DNA of 64,000 nt, from the NCBI GenBank assembly GCA_019119365.1, contig DWXD01000044.1, positions 1 to 64,000 of the forward strand. Direction: 5' to 3'. Every line of letters begins with the position of its first letter. The stretch's first letter is position 1. Below the pieces are notes generated by a model that saw nothing but the letters and a program-made list of their open reading frames with translations, did no database searches and had not been told where the DNA came from. Positions 46,414-55,391 of this stretch are shown here, piece by piece. The position numbers were made by a program, and so were the translations under genes. This stretch comes from Candidatus Gemmiger stercoripullorum. Lineage in GTDB: Bacteria; Bacillota; Clostridia; Oscillospirales; Ruminococcaceae.

Positions 46414-49185
46414 TTGGCGCAGAACTATAACGATACCATCCACAAGATGGCGACCCCGTTCGAGATGCGGGCGGGGCTGCCGAAAAAGGAACCCAAAATG
46501 CTGGAAGACTGGGAGAAAAACCATGTCTACGAGCAGATGATTAAAAACAACGAGGGCAAGCCCCGCTTTATTTTGCACGACGGGCCGCCGTATGCCAACG
46601 GCAGCATCCACATGGGCACCGCGCTCAACAAGATCATCAAGGATATCATCCTGCGCTACAAGAACATGGCGGGCTTCTGCGCGCCCTATGTGCCGGGCTA
46701 CGATACCCACGGCCTGCCCATCGAGCTCAAGGCCCTCGGTTCTCTCGGCGATAAAAAGGCCGATATCTCCAAGCTCGAACTGCGCCGCATCTGCCGCGAG
46801 TTCGCCACCGAGCACATCGACCTGATGAACAGCCAGTTCCAGCGCCTCGGCGTGCAGGGCGACTTTGCCGACCCCTACCTGACCCTCAAGCCGGAGTTTG
46901 AGGCCCGCCAGGTCGAGATCTTCGGCAAGATGGCGCTCAAGGGCTATATCTACAAAGGCAAGCGCGTCGTCTACTGGTGCCCGGAAGACCAGACCGCCCT
47001 GGCCGAAGCCGAGATCGAATACGGCGAGGACCCCTGCGATTCCATTTATGTCCGCTTCAAGCTGACCGCCGACCCCAACGGCGTGCTGGCCTCTGCCGGC
47101 GTTCCGCTGGACAAAGCCTACATCGTCATCTGGACCACGACGACCTGGACGCTGCCCGCGAACGTCGCGACCTGCGTCCACCCGGACTTTGACTATGCCG
47201 TCGTCAAGATCGGCGAAGACTACCACCTGATGGCCGAAGGCCGCATTGAAGCCACGATGGCCGCCTGCGGCATCAGCGATTACACCGTGCTGGACGCCCG
47301 CATCCCGGGCCGCGACCTCGAACTGCTCGAGTATCAGCACCCCTTCCTCGACCGCAAGGGGCTTGTCATCCTCGGCAACCACGTCACGCTGGAAAGCGGC
47401 ACCGGCTGCGTGCACACCGCGCCCGGCCACGGCGAGGACGACTTCAACGCCTGCGTGCCCTACCCGCAGCTGCCGTTCGTCATGCCGGTCGATGCGGCCG
47501 GCCGCCTGACCGAAGAAGGCGGCAAGGAGTTTGCGGGCATGAAGGTCTGGGCCGCCAACAAGGCTATTCTGGAGCATATCCGCGGCACCGGCCACCTGCT
47601 GGGCGTGGAGCACATCATCCACCAGTACCCGCACTGCTGGCGCTGCCACCACCCCATCATCTACCGCGCCACCGAGCAGTGGTTCTGCTCGATCGACGCC
47701 TTCAAAGAAGACGTCTACAAAGCCATTGACAACGTCAAGTGGCAGCCCGCCTGGGGCCATGACCGCATGGCGGGCATGGTGCGTGACCGCAGCGACTGGT
47801 GCATCTCGCGCCAGCGCGTGTGGGGCGTGCCCATCCCGGCGTTCTACTGCAAAAAGTGCGGCAAGTACCACATCACCGAAGCCTCGATCCAGGCCGTGTC
47901 CGACCTGTTCCGCAAAGAGGGCAGCGACGCCTGGTACAAATACGACGCCAACGACATCATGCCCAAGGGCGAAATCTGCGAATGCGGCGCGTCCGACTGG
48001 GAAAAAGACGGCGATATCATGGACGTCTGGTTCGACTCCGGCTCCACCTGGAGCGCCGTCTGCCGCGAACGCCCCGAGCTCACCTGGCCGGTCGACCTCT
48101 ACATGGAGGGCGCGGACCAGTTCCGCGGCTGGTTCCAGTCCAGCCTGTTGACCTGCGTCGCCACCGAGGGAATCGCCCCGTACCGGGGCGTGCTGTGCCA
48201 CGGCTGGGTTGTGGACGCCCAGGGCAAGCAGATGCACAAATCGGCGGGCAACGGCATGGAACCGGCCGAGATCATCCGGGACTACGGCGCCGACATCATC
48301 CGCCTGTGGGTTGCCTCCAGCGACTACACGGTGGACGTGCGCGCGGGCAAGGAGATCTTCCGCCAGCTGTCCGAAGCCTACCGCAAAATGCGCAACACCG
48401 CGCGCTTCATGCTCGGCAACCTCGGCGGCTTTGACCCCGCGAAGGATATGGTGCCGGACGATCAGCTCTACGAGATCGACCGCTGGGCGCTCAACGCCTG
48501 CAACGAGCTGACCCGCACGATGCGCGCGGCGTATGACAGCTACGATTTCTCCCGCGCCTACCACGCGATCTATAACTTCTGCGTCATTGATATGTCCAAC
48601 TTCTATATGGACGTCATCAAGGACCGCCTGTACTGTGCCGACGACCACGCCCGCCGCTGCGCGCAGACCGCGCTGTACCGCGTGCTGGTCGACTTCACCA
48701 AGCTGCTCGCGCCCATCCTCTGCTTCACCAGCCAGGAGATCTGGAGCTATGTGCCCAAGCTCCCCGGCATGAAGGACTATGTCGTGTTCGAACAGATGCC
48801 CGAAGCCAAGCCCGCCGCCGACGCCGCCTTCACCGAAAAGTGGGCGCGCATCATGGCCGTGCGCGACGACGTCAAGAAGGTGCTCGAGCAGGTCCGCGCC
48901 GACAAGGCGATCGGCTCCTCGCTCGAAGCCGCGCTGACGCTGTACGCCGAAGGCGAAGTCTACGACCTGCTGAACGCCATCCCGATGGACGAGCTGGCCG
49001 ACCTGATGATTGTCTCGCAGGTCCGCCTTGTCAAGGGCCAGGGCGGCGCGCAGGGCGTTGTCGCGGGCCTCGGCGTCGAAGCCGCCCGCGCCGCGGGCCA
49101 GAAGTGCCTGCGCTGCTGGAAGTTTGACGAACAGGTTGGCGAAGACGGCCTGTGCCCGCGCTGCGCCAAGGTGCTCGGCCGCTGA
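46414..49185 (+). CDS. ileS: Isoleucyl-tRNA synthetase
   Basis: Charges tRNA-Ile and edits valine. About 923 residues. The HIGH-type motif is GPPYANGSIHMGTALNK, the editing domain includes WTTTTWTLPAN and GTGCVHTAPGHGEDD, and the class I KMSKS loop reads KQMHKSAGNGM. A C-terminal zinc finger (CLRCWKFDEQ...CPRCAKVL) is intact. The start is uncertain: the TTG at 46414 lies 11 nt after AGAGGGAG and gives MAQNYNDTIHKMATPFEMRAG. The track's 46351 start lies in the terminator. Four genes of the sepF-to-rluD neighbourhood are in standard order. Confidence 0.95.
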   Translation: MAQNYNDTIHKMATPFEMRAGLPKKEPKMLEDWEKNHVYEQMIKNNEGKPRFILHDGPPYANGSIHMGTALNKIIKDIILRYKNMAGFCAPYVPGYDTHGLPIELKALGSLGDKKADISKLELRRICREFATEHIDLMNSQFQRLGVQGDFADPYLTLKPEFEARQVEIFGKMALKGYIYKGKRVVYWCPEDQTALAEAEIEYGEDPCDSIYVRFKLTADPNGVLASAGVPLDKAYIVIWTTTTWTLPANVATCVHPDFDYAVVKIGEDYHLMAEGRIEATMAACGISDYTVLDARIPGRDLELLEYQHPFLDRKGLVILGNHVTLESGTGCVHTAPGHGEDDFNACVPYPQLPFVMPVDAAGRLTEEGGKEFAGMKVWAANKAILEHIRGTGHLLGVEHIIHQYPHCWRCHHPIIYRATEQWFCSIDAFKEDVYKAIDNVKWQPAWGHDRMAGMVRDRSDWCISRQRVWGVPIPAFYCKKCGKYHITEASIQAVSDLFRKEGSDAWYKYDANDIMPKGEICECGASDWEKDGDIMDVWFDSGSTWSAVCRERPELTWPVDLYMEGADQFRGWFQSSLLTCVATEGIAPYRGVLCHGWVVDAQGKQMHKSAGNGMEPAEIIRDYGADIIRLWVASSDYTVDVRAGKEIFRQLSEAYRKMRNTARFMLGNLGGFDPAKDMVPDDQLYEIDRWALNACNELTRTMRAAYDSYDFSRAYHAIYNFCVIDMSNFYMDVIKDRLYCADDHARRCAQTALYRVLVDFTKLLAPILCFTSQEIWSYVPKLPGMKDYVVFEQMPEAKPAADAAFTEKWARIMAVRDDVKKVLEQVRADKAIGSSLEAALTLYAEGEVYDLLNAIPMDELADLMIVSQVRLVKGQGGAQGVVAGLGVEAARAAGQKCLRCWKFDEQVGEDGLCPRCAKVLGR

Positions 49186-49216
49186 CCGCTGTCCCTATTT
49201 CGATACACGCTGCCCG

Positions 49217-49239
49217 GGGCGGTGCTTCGCGCACCGCCC
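49217..49239. other. Hairpin between ileS and lspA
   Basis: GGGCGGTGC-ttcgc-GCACCGCCC is a perfect 9-bp stem with no clear T-run. It could be a weak terminator or a processing site. Confidence 0.5.
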
Positions 49240-49274
49240 TTCAGCGTCTTATCCCCCACACAAGGATATTTTCT

Positions 49275-49799
49275 ATGTCAGAACAGAAAAAACTTGCCCC
49301 GGACCTGCGCGCGGGGGCGGTGTCGGTGCTGGCGGCGGCCGCGCTGGCCGCCGTCGACCAGCTGTGCAAGGTCTGGGCCACCGCCGCGCTCGCGCCGGAC
49401 GGCGCAGCGCCGCTGCTGCCCGGGGTTTTGGAGCTGCGCTATGTCCTCAATGACGGTATGGCGTTCTCGATGCTCAGCGGGCGGCGCTGGCTGCTGCTGG
49501 GCGGCACCGGCGCGATTTTGGCCGTGCTGCTGCTGATGCTGTTTTTCCGCCGCATGCCGCGGCTGGAGCGCCTGACCTGGGTGCTTGTGCTCGGCGGCGG
49601 TGTCGGCAACTTCATCGACCGCGCCCGCAGCGGCGTCGTGGTCGATTATCTCAACTTCCAGTTCATCAGCTTCCCGGTCTTCAATTTTGCCGATATCTGC
49701 GTCACGGTCGGGGTGGCGCTGCTCGTGCTGCTGCTTGCGGCCGATCTCTGGCAGGAACATAAGGCCGCCAAGGCGGCTCCGCCCCATGGAGACGCTTGA
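49275..49799 (+). CDS. lspA: Lipoprotein signal peptidase
   Basis: Membrane aspartic protease that cleaves lipoprotein signal peptides. 174 residues with four membrane helices. The catalytic aspartates are in GGVGNFIDRARSGVVVDYL and FNFADICVTVG, and LNDGMAFSML corresponds to the conserved N-x-G-x-A-F/W block. The ATG at 49275 follows AAGGAT; the track's start at 49152 lies in ileS. It overlaps rluD by 14 bp. The lipoprotein at 52272 is one likely substrate. Confidence 0.94.
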   Translation: MSEQKKLAPDLRAGAVSVLAAAALAAVDQLCKVWATAALAPDGAAPLLPGVLELRYVLNDGMAFSMLSGRRWLLLGGTGAILAVLLLMLFFRRMPRLERLTWVLVLGGGVGNFIDRARSGVVVDYLNFQFISFPVFNFADICVTVGVALLVLLLAADLWQEHKAAKAAPPHGDA

Positions 49800-50712
49800 G
49801 TTCACGGCCGCCGCGGCCGATGCGGGCCAGCGGCTGGACCGCTGGCTGGCCGCGCAGGCGGGGGAGCTTTCCCGCAGCGCGCTGCAGGCGCTGATCGAAC
49901 AGGGGCAGGTGCTGCGCAACGGCGCGCCGGCCAACAAAAAAGACAAGATCGCCCCCGGCGACACCGTCACGCTGGCGCTGCCCGACCCGCAGCCGATCGA
50001 AGCGCAGCCGCAGGACATCCCGCTCGACATCGTCTATGAGGACGCGCACCTGCTCGTCGTCAACAAACCCAAGGGGATGGTCGTGCACCCGGCCCCCGGC
50101 AACCCGGACGGCACGCTGGTCAACGCGCTGCTCTACCACTGCGGTCCCTCGCTTTCCGGCGTCGGCGGGGCCATCCGCCCCGGCATCGTCCACCGCATCG
50201 ACAAGGACACCAGCGGCCTGCTCGTCGTCGCCAAGAACGACGCCGCCCACCAGGGCCTTTCCGCGCAGATGGCCGTCCATTCCATCCACCGCGTGTACCA
50301 TGCCGTCGTCTACGGCAACATCAAGGAGGACGCCGGCACGGTCGAAGCCCCGATCGGCCGCGATGCGCGCGACCGCAAAAAGATGGCGGTCACGCAGCAG
50401 AACGCCAAATACGCCTGCACACACTGGCAGGTGCTGGAGCGGTTCGGCCGCTTTACTTACATCGCCTGCAAGCTCGAGACCGGCCGCACCCACCAGATCC
50501 GCGTGCATATGGCGCATATCGGCCACCCGCTGGCCGGGGACCCCGTCTACGGCCCGCGCCGCGTCATCGCCGGGCTGCACGGCCAGTGCCTGCATGCCAA
50601 AGAACTCGGCTTCATCCACCCCGTCACCGGCGAAGCGCTGCGCTTTGACAGCCCGCTGCCCGCCTGGTTCACCGCATTTCTCGAACGCTTGAGAAAGGAA
50701 CGTCGCGAATGA
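49786..50712 (+). CDS. rluD: RluD-type 23S rRNA pseudouridine synthase
   Basis: 308 residues with an N-terminal S4 domain (RLDRWLAAQAGELSRSALQA, about 14-75) and the catalytic domain. The catalytic aspartate is in VHRIDKDTSGLLVVAKN; MVVHPAPGNPDGTLVNALLYH and GRTHQIRVHMAHIGHPLAGD are RluD family blocks. It is the usual partner gene of lspA in Firmicutes. The ATG at 49786 lies inside lspA; the track's start at 49585 does not fit the family. Confidence 0.94.
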   Translation: METLEFTAAAADAGQRLDRWLAAQAGELSRSALQALIEQGQVLRNGAPANKKDKIAPGDTVTLALPDPQPIEAQPQDIPLDIVYEDAHLLVVNKPKGMVVHPAPGNPDGTLVNALLYHCGPSLSGVGGAIRPGIVHRIDKDTSGLLVVAKNDAAHQGLSAQMAVHSIHRVYHAVVYGNIKEDAGTVEAPIGRDARDRKKMAVTQQNAKYACTHWQVLERFGRFTYIACKLETGRTHQIRVHMAHIGHPLAGDPVYGPRRVIAGLHGQCLHAKELGFIHPVTGEALRFDSPLPAWFTAFLERLRKERRE

Positions 50713-51539
50713 AACGGAACCTCAAAGATACCCTCGTCTTTTGCGATATGGACAACACCCTGCTGACCGCCAAGGAGGGCATCCCGGAGTGCAACCGCAC
50801 CGTCATCAAGCTGTTCACCGGTATGGGCGGGCGGTTCACGGTGGCCTCCGGCCGCCCGCCGGAATCGGTGCGCGCGGCGCTGGGCGATATCCGCCTTTCG
50901 CTGCCCGCCATCTGCTGCAACGGTTCGCTGCTGTATGATTTTTCCACAGAGCGCGTGCTGCGCCACGCCACGCTTGAGCGCGGCCAGGCCACGGCGGCCA
51001 TCCTGGAGATCACGGAAAAATTCCCCCGCGTCGGCGTCGAGGTCATGGCCGGGGCCGGGGATATGTACGTCGTGCGCGCCAACCCCTATACCCACGCCCA
51101 TCAGGTGGACGAACAGCTGTCCGGTGTGGCCTGCCCGCTGGACGCCGTGCCCGACGGCTGGGTCAAGGTCGTGTTTGCGGGCGACCCCGAAATGATCCGC
51201 AAGGTCGGCCAGTATGCCAAGACCCGCTACTACGGGCGGGAAAATTATTTCCTGGCCACCAACAGCATTTATTACGAGATCATGCCCGCGGGCGTCGGCA
51301 AGGCTTCGGCCCTGCGGGACCTGTGCGCGCTGCTCGGCGTGCCGGTCGAAAACACCGTCGTCATCGGCGATTATTACAACGACCTCGAGATCATGCAGGC
51401 GGCGGGCTACTCGGTCGCGGTATCCAACGCCCCGCCCGAAGTAAAAGCCGCGGCCGACGAAGTGACCAACTGCACCTGTTCGGACGGCGCTGTCGGCGAA
51501 TATCTCTACAAACTCATCGAGGAAGCCACCGCGCTGTAA
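50709..51539 (+). CDS. Cof-type HAD phosphatase
   Basis: 276 residues of the Cof/YidA HAD subfamily: motif I FCDMDNTLL, motif II VASGRPP, lysine region WVKVVFAGD and motif IV VVIGDYYNDLEIMQAAGYS with a type II cap. It dephosphorylates sugar phosphates or nucleotides; the exact substrate is unknown. It overlaps rluD by 4 bp (ATGA). Confidence 0.9.
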   Translation: MKRNLKDTLVFCDMDNTLLTAKEGIPECNRTVIKLFTGMGGRFTVASGRPPESVRAALGDIRLSLPAICCNGSLLYDFSTERVLRHATLERGQATAAILEITEKFPRVGVEVMAGAGDMYVVRANPYTHAHQVDEQLSGVACPLDAVPDGWVKVVFAGDPEMIRKVGQYAKTRYYGRENYFLATNSIYYEIMPAGVGKASALRDLCALLGVPVENTVVIGDYYNDLEIMQAAGYSVAVSNAPPEVKAAADEVTNCTCSDGAVGEYLYKLIEEATAL

Positions 51540-51566
51540 GCGGCGGCGCAAAAGGAGGCGGGCCCC

Positions 51567-52037
51567 ATGCGGGTGAGCGAGCTTTTACACCGGAACAGCG
51601 TGCTGCTGCACGCCGATTTGACCACGCGGGACCAGGCCATCGACCTGCTGGTCGACCTGCAGGAAGCCAACGGCGTGATCACCAACGCCACGGCCTATTA
51701 TAACGAGATCAGCCGCCGCGAAGCCACCGGCGGCACCACGGCCATCGGCGAGGGCATCGCCCTGCCCCATGCGCGCAACGCGGGCGTGGCGGCCCCCGGC
51801 GTGGCCGCGCTGGGCCTGCGCCGCGGCATCGACTGGGGCGCGCCGGACGGCCGCTTGGTCGATCTCGTGTTCATGGTCGCCGCCCCGGCGGACGACCCCG
51901 GCGGCCACCTGCTGATCATGGCGCGGCTGGTCAACCTTGTGTCCGACCCCGCGCTGGTCGAAGAACTGCGCACCTGCCTCACGCCGGAGGATTTCATCCG
52001 CCGCCTCGCCCGCGCCGAAGCCTCCCGCTTCGCCTGA
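51567..52037 (+). CDS. PTS EIIA domain protein, fructose/nitrogen type
   Basis: 156-residue single EIIA domain. The phosphorylatable histidine lies in GTTAIGEGIALPHARN, and the C-terminal DPGGHLLIMARLVNLVSDP block is characteristic. No EIIB or EIIC gene is adjacent. It may therefore be a PtsN-like regulator or serve a PTS encoded elsewhere. AAAGGAGG precedes the ATG, 27 bp after the HAD gene. Confidence 0.88.
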   Translation: MRVSELLHRNSVLLHADLTTRDQAIDLLVDLQEANGVITNATAYYNEISRREATGGTTAIGEGIALPHARNAGVAAPGVAALGLRRGIDWGAPDGRLVDLVFMVAAPADDPGGHLLIMARLVNLVSDPALVEELRTCLTPEDFIRRLARAEASRFA

Positions 52038-52051
52038 AAACCGTACCCCCG

Positions 52052-52087
52052 CCCCGGAATGCATGTGCGTTCCGGGGTGGTTTTTGT
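52052..52087 (+). terminator. Intrinsic terminator after the EIIA gene
   Basis: CCCCGGAA...TTCCGGGG, with further pairing inside the loop, followed by TGGTTTTTGT. Confidence 0.75.
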
Positions 52088-52151
52088 ACATTCTTGTGCA
52101 ACCTGTACAGCCAAACCGGCGCTTCGCTGCTTTAATTTGTTGAATTGCATC

Positions 52152-52180
52152 TTGCACGGGCCGCTTTGGCATGGTATACT
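52152..52180 (+). promoter_or_regulatory. Promoter of the TrpXYZ-type importer
   Basis: TTGCAC, 17 nt, TATACT (52175-52180), about 92 nt before the ATG. No T-box or other known riboswitch was recognised in the short leader. Confidence 0.72.
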
Positions 52181-52271
52181 TTATCACATTAAAGCGAAAG
52201 AGTGCCGGGCGGCCTGCGGGCGGCCGGACCTTTTGGCTCCAAGTGCAGAAAGTGAAAGAGGAGGAACCCCC

Positions 52272-53339
52272 ATGAGAAAACGTATCCTTGCGGCGCTGAC
52301 CGCCGCCAGCCTGGCCGTCTCGCTGGCGGCCTGCGGCTCCGCCGGCAGCTCGGCGGCTGCTTCCGAAAGCACGGCCGCCGGTACCGGCACGACCGAGGCC
52401 GCCGAAGAAGCCGAAGACGCTGCCGAAGGCGCAGACGCCGCCACCGGCGAAGCCTTCACCGTCGGCATCTGCCAGCAGATGCCCCATGTCGCGCTGGACG
52501 CCGCGACCCTGGGCTTCAAGGATGCGCTGGTCGAAGCGTTTGGCGAGGGCGGCGTCGAATTTGACGAACAGAACGCCCAGGGCGATTCCAACACCTGCAA
52601 CACCATCGTCAACAGCTTTGTGTCCAGCGGCTATGACCTCATCATGGCCAACGGCACCAGCGCCCTGCAGGCCGCGCAGGCCGGCACGGCGGACATCCCC
52701 ATCCTCGGCACCTCTGTCACCGAGTACGGCGTCGCGCTGGGCATCGACGGCTTTGACGGCACCGTGGGCGGCAACGTCTCCGGCACCAGCGACCTGGCCC
52801 CGCTCGACGAGCAGGCCCAGATGCTGGCCGACCTGTTCCCGGTGGCCGAATACCCCAACGTCGGCATGCTCTACTGCAGCGCCGAACCCAACAGCGCCTA
52901 CCAGGTCGAGCAGGTCTCCAGCTTCCTGACCGAGATGGGCTACACCTGCACCGATTACTCGTTCAGCGATTCCAACGACCTCGCCACCGTTGTGACCAGC
53001 GCCTCCACGGCCTGCGACGTCATCTATGTCCCGACCGACAACACCGCCGCCTCCAACACCGAGATCATCCAGAACATCTGCCTGCCGGCCGGCGTGCCCA
53101 TCATCGCCGGTGAGGAGGGCATCTGCGGCGGCTGCGGCGTCGCCACGCTGTCGATCAGCTACTATGACCTCGGCTACGCCACCGGCGAGATGGCGGTGAA
53201 GGTCCTCTCCGGCGAGGCGGACATTGCCGAAATGCCGATCGAATACGCCCCCAACTTTACGAAGAAGTACAACGCCGCCAACGCCGAAGCGCTCGGCGTT
53301 GCCATCCCCGAAGATTACGAGGCCATCGCCGCCGAGTAA
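52272..53339 (+). CDS. ABC importer substrate-binding lipoprotein (TrpX-type)
   Basis: 355-residue lipoprotein. The signal peptide ends in the lipobox LAAC (cysteine about residue 21). A 40-residue Ala/Glu/Thr-rich tether follows, then a periplasmic-binding fold of the ABC_sub_bind family (COG2984): QQMPHVALDAATLGFKDAL, MANGTSALQAA, IPILGTSVTEY, GMLYCSAEPNS. Family members bind aromatic amino acids in some species; the ligand here is not known. The ATG at 52272 follows AGAGGAGG; the track's 52059 start is upstream of the promoter. Confidence 0.9.
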   Translation: MRKRILAALTAASLAVSLAACGSAGSSAAASESTAAGTGTTEAAEEAEDAAEGADAATGEAFTVGICQQMPHVALDAATLGFKDALVEAFGEGGVEFDEQNAQGDSNTCNTIVNSFVSSGYDLIMANGTSALQAAQAGTADIPILGTSVTEYGVALGIDGFDGTVGGNVSGTSDLAPLDEQAQMLADLFPVAEYPNVGMLYCSAEPNSAYQVEQVSSFLTEMGYTCTDYSFSDSNDLATVVTSASTACDVIYVPTDNTAASNTEIIQNICLPAGVPIIAGEEGICGGCGVATLSISYYDLGYATGEMAVKVLSGEADIAEMPIEYAPNFTKKYNAANAEALGVAIPEDYEAIAAE

Positions 53340-53361
53340 ACCGCCCCAAACAGACCCCACG

Positions 53362-53404
53362 GCAGGAAAAAGGGAAAAAGTGCTTCCCTTTTTCCTGCTT
53401 TTTT
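53362..53404 (+). terminator. Terminator between binding protein and permease genes
   Basis: A perfect 15-bp stem GCAGGAAAAAGGGAA / TTCCCTTTTTCCTGC with a 7-nt loop and TTTTTT. It lies inside the transporter operon, so it probably reduces permease and ATPase expression relative to the binding protein. Confidence 0.85.
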
Positions 53405-53472
53405 GCTATACTTTAAAAGTCTGTAACTATTTTTCGGCCCATGCGGCCTTTGTGCAGGGAGGAATGTTTCTT

Positions 53473-54402
53473 TTGGATATCATGGCATTGGTCAACGCGC
53501 TGCCGGGTGCGGCGGCGCAGGGCCTGATCTGGGCCATCATGGCCATCGGCGTCTACATCACCTACCGCGTGCTCGACATTGCGGACCTGACCGTCGACGG
53601 CACGCTGTGCACCGGCGGCGCGGTCTGCGTCGTCTGCATGATGAACGGCTGCAACGTCTGGGTCGCGATTTTGGCGGCCACCTGCGCCGGTCTGCTGGCC
53701 GGGCTTGTCACCGGCATCTTCCACACCTTCATGGGCATCCAGGCCATCCTGGCCGGTATCCTGACCCAGCTCGCGCTGTGGAGCGTCAACCTCAAGATCA
53801 TGGGCAAGGCCAACCAGGCCATCAATGTCGATAAATACGACCTGATCGTCTCGCTGCGCTACATCAAGGGCGTGCCGCTGTACCAGAACACGATCTTTGT
53901 GGTGGCCGTTATCATCGCCGTGCTCATCGCCGTGCTCTACTGGTTCTTCGGCACCGAGCTCGGCTGCGGCATCCGCGCCACCGGCTGCAACGCGGCCATG
54001 GCGCGCGCCCAGGGCATCAACACCAACCGCAACAAGGTTCTCGGCCTCATGATCTCGAACGGCCTGGTCGCTTTGTCCGGCGCGCTGCTGGCCCAGTACC
54101 AGGGCTTTGCCGATATCAATATGGGCCGCGGCTCCATCGTCATCGGCCTGGCCGCCGTCATCATCGGCGAAGCGCTGCTCAGCCGCATCTTCCGCAACTT
54201 TGCGCTCAAGCTCGTCTCGGTGGCGGTGGGCAGCATCGTCTACTACCTTGTCTATCAGGTCGTGATCTGGTGCAAGGTGGACACCGACCTGCTCAAGGCG
54301 TTCAGCGCCGTCGTGGTTGCCATCTTCCTGGCCGTGCCGTACTGGAAGGCCAAATACTTCACCCGTGTCGACGTGCGGAAAGGGGGCAGCGGCCGTGCTT
54401 GA
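53473..54402 (+). CDS. ABC importer permease (COG4120-like)
   Basis: About 309 residues with eight or more membrane helices. QGLIWAIMAIGVYITYRVLDIADLTVDGT is the diagnostic start of the permease that partners COG2984 binding proteins. The track's 53224 start lies in the upstream gene. GGGAGGA at 53456-53462 is too close to the ATG at 53464, so the TTG at 53473 (or the ATG at 53482) is preferred. It overlaps the ATPase gene by 8 bp. Confidence 0.9.
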   Translation: MDIMALVNALPGAAAQGLIWAIMAIGVYITYRVLDIADLTVDGTLCTGGAVCVVCMMNGCNVWVAILAATCAGLLAGLVTGIFHTFMGIQAILAGILTQLALWSVNLKIMGKANQAINVDKYDLIVSLRYIKGVPLYQNTIFVVAVIIAVLIAVLYWFFGTELGCGIRATGCNAAMARAQGINTNRNKVLGLMISNGLVALSGALLAQYQGFADINMGRGSIVIGLAAVIIGEALLSRIFRNFALKLVSVAVGSIVYYLVYQVVIWCKVDTDLLKAFSAVVVAIFLAVPYWKAKYFTRVDVRKGGSGRA

Positions 54403-55189
54403 ACTGAAAAACATCTACAAGACCTTCAACGCGGGCACCGTCAATGAAAAGGTGGCCCTCAACGGCCTGGACCTCACGCTGGAGGACGGCGACTTCGTCA
54501 CCGTCATCGGCGGCAACGGCGCGGGCAAGTCGACCATGCTCAACGCCGTGGCCGGGGTCTGGCCCATCGACATGGGCCGCATCCTCATCGACGGCAAGGA
54601 CATCACCCGCCTGCCGGAGCACAAGCGCGCCCAATACATCGGCCGCGTGTTCCAGGACCCGATGATGGGCACCGCCGCCACGATGGGCATTGACGAAAAC
54701 CTTGCGCTGGCCGCGCGCCGCGGCGCTTCCCGCACGCTGCGCCCCGGCATCAGCAAAAAGGAGCGCGAAGGCTACCGCGCCCAGCTCGCAAGCCTCGGCC
54801 TCGGGCTGGAAACGCGCATGACCAGCAAGGTCGGCCTGCTTTCGGGCGGGCAGCGCCAGGCCATCACGCTGCTGATGGCGACCCTGAAAAAGCCCAAGCT
54901 GCTGCTGCTGGACGAACACACCGCCGCGCTGGACCCCAAGACCGCGGCCAAGGTGCTGGAACTTTCGGAAAAGATCGTGCAGGAACACCACCTGACCACG
55001 CTGATGATCACCCACAACATGAAGGACGCCATCAAGTACGGCAACCGCCTGATCATGATGTACGAAGGGCGCATCATCTACGACGTGCGCGGCGAGGAAA
55101 AGCGAGCGCTGCATGTGTCCGACCTGCTGGCCCGCTTTGAGCAGATCAGCGGCGACGCCGCCGCCAACGACCGCATGCTGCTGAGCTGA
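54395..55189 (+). CDS. ABC importer ATPase (COG1101-like)
   Basis: 264 residues. Walker A is GGNGAGKSTMLNAV (about residue 37), the signature LLSGGQRQAITLL and Walker B KLLLLDEHTAALDP. The H-loop is LMITHNMKDAIKYG. The DEHTAALDP form (His instead of Pro after DE) is characteristic of this subfamily. The start is GTG at 54395, behind AAAGGGGG, inside the permease gene. It completes a binding protein-permease-ATPase importer of the TrpXYZ type. Confidence 0.92.
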   Translation: MLELKNIYKTFNAGTVNEKVALNGLDLTLEDGDFVTVIGGNGAGKSTMLNAVAGVWPIDMGRILIDGKDITRLPEHKRAQYIGRVFQDPMMGTAATMGIDENLALAARRGASRTLRPGISKKEREGYRAQLASLGLGLETRMTSKVGLLSGGQRQAITLLMATLKKPKLLLLDEHTAALDPKTAAKVLELSEKIVQEHHLTTLMITHNMKDAIKYGNRLIMMYEGRIIYDVRGEEKRALHVSDLLARFEQISGDAAANDRMLLS

Positions 55190-55231
55190 GGCTGCGCCGG
55201 GGTTTGCTTTTCCATTGGTTTCGATACACAG

Positions 55232-55266
55232 CCGGCAGCGCCCGTTCGGGCGCTGCCGGTTTTTGC
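55232..55266 (+). terminator. Intrinsic terminator of the importer operon
   Basis: CCGGCAGCGCCCG-tt-CGGGCGCTGCCGG followed by TTTTT. Confidence 0.85.
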
Positions 55267-55315
55267 GCAATGATTACGAAATGGTGAAAGAATTCGTAAA
55301 TTTGGCTGCAAACAA

Positions 55316-55344
55316 TTTTCAAACACGCGGGTTTGTGCTATAAT
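55316..55344 (+). promoter_or_regulatory. Promoter of the HAD gene at 55392
   Basis: TTTTCA, 17 nt, TATAAT (55339-55344). The -35 box is weak and the -10 is perfect. Confidence 0.6.
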
Positions 55345-55391
55345 GATAAGCACGAGTATTCTGCCGCTTTGGTGAGAAAGGGGAGGGGCGC

